Origin: Plazaster borealis
Lineage: Eukaryota; Echinodermata; Asteroidea; Forcipulatida; Labidiasteridae
Length of the DNA: 64,000 nucleotides
Direction: 5' to 3'
Assembly (NCBI GenBank): GCA_021014325.1
Contig: CM037472.1
Location: forward strand, 3,410,001-3,474,000
Of the stretch, positions 63,776 to 64,000 are shown piece by piece. The notes under the pieces are model-generated. The model had not been told where the DNA came from. It saw nothing but the letters and a program-made list of their open reading frames with translations, and ran no database searches. The translations under genes were made by a program, and so were the position numbers. The first letter of the stretch is position 1. Each line of letters opens with the position of its first letter.

Positions 63776-64000
63776 CTGCCATAAAGAAACAAAATACAAA
63801 ATAGTTGTGCTCAATAGAACAAAATATCAAAAATAAACAATACCCATGCCTACTTCCTTACGGACTTTGAATGGGATAACCCTGTTTCAACCCTAGGAGT
63901 AGGTGGCAACGTGCCCCTGGTGACAGTTGAATTGGGTCGACATCCCAAATCAGTTAAGTGTAGCCCTCACCTTGAAGTGGCCGTAAGGCCTTGAGATTCT
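63776..64000 (-). other. Upstream intron of the RRBP1-like gene, continuing past the window
   Basis: No exon seen in the last 225 bases. Confidence 0.6.

Noticed and set aside
1..64000. CRISPR array, bacterial operons or prophage
   Set aside because: Direct repeats here are eukaryotic minisatellites without unique spacers; genes are split by GT-AG introns.

Overview
This is eukaryotic, intron-rich, AT-biased, heavily repeat-laden DNA. The coding content is animal. The dense population of short inverted-repeat elements and tRNA-derived SINE-like copies resembles what I know of echinoderm genomes, and my best guess is a sea star. The phylum call is an inference from repeat style and gene content, not from a search.

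Two genes can be supported, both on the minus strand. (1) Positions about 63,775 down to 23,234 hold the last twelve coding exons, about 630 codons, of an RRBP1/p180 (ribosome-binding protein 1) and kinectin family gene, an ER-membrane coiled-coil protein. The exons are mostly 60-216 bases with one of about 630. They join in frame, align in order with the C-terminal half of vertebrate RRBP1/kinectin (for example EKNWKAMEAL, the FPDI segment, YKSVL, EGILNKLQSSVE) and end in GTSV like vertebrate RRBP1. The start of the gene, with the expected membrane anchor, lies beyond base 64,000. The last intron is 14.5 kb. (2) Positions 14,591 down to 10,684 hold the first two coding exons of a gene for an ArfGAP-type zinc-finger protein. 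Its 5' end lies about 8.6 kb downstream of the RRBP1-like stop codon, and its remaining exons were not found in bases 1-10,683.

The rest is introns and intergenic DNA built from layered repeats. Kinds seen: several families of TTA-flanked inverted-repeat elements beginning AAGG; GGCC-ended elements with TTA/TAA target duplications; a many-copy ~190 bp foldback beginning GGGCCCAATTTCAT; a palindromic TA-flanked element at 17.5 kb; tRNA-derived SINE-like copies; scraps of non-LTR and GIY-YIG retroelements; and minisatellites with units of 9, 13, 14, 15, 42 and 44 bases. Many insertions are nested, and in several cases an uninterrupted copy elsewhere in the window serves as the empty site.

Most long open frames here are not genes: they are minisatellites whose unit lacks stop codons in all frames, or parts of repeated elements. 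I saw no rRNA, functional tRNA, CRISPR array or bacterial-type operon. The two most biologically interesting points are the lineage-specific 14-residue coiled-coil expansion in the RRBP1-like protein and the ArfGAP-like finger with Gln at the usual catalytic Arg position.
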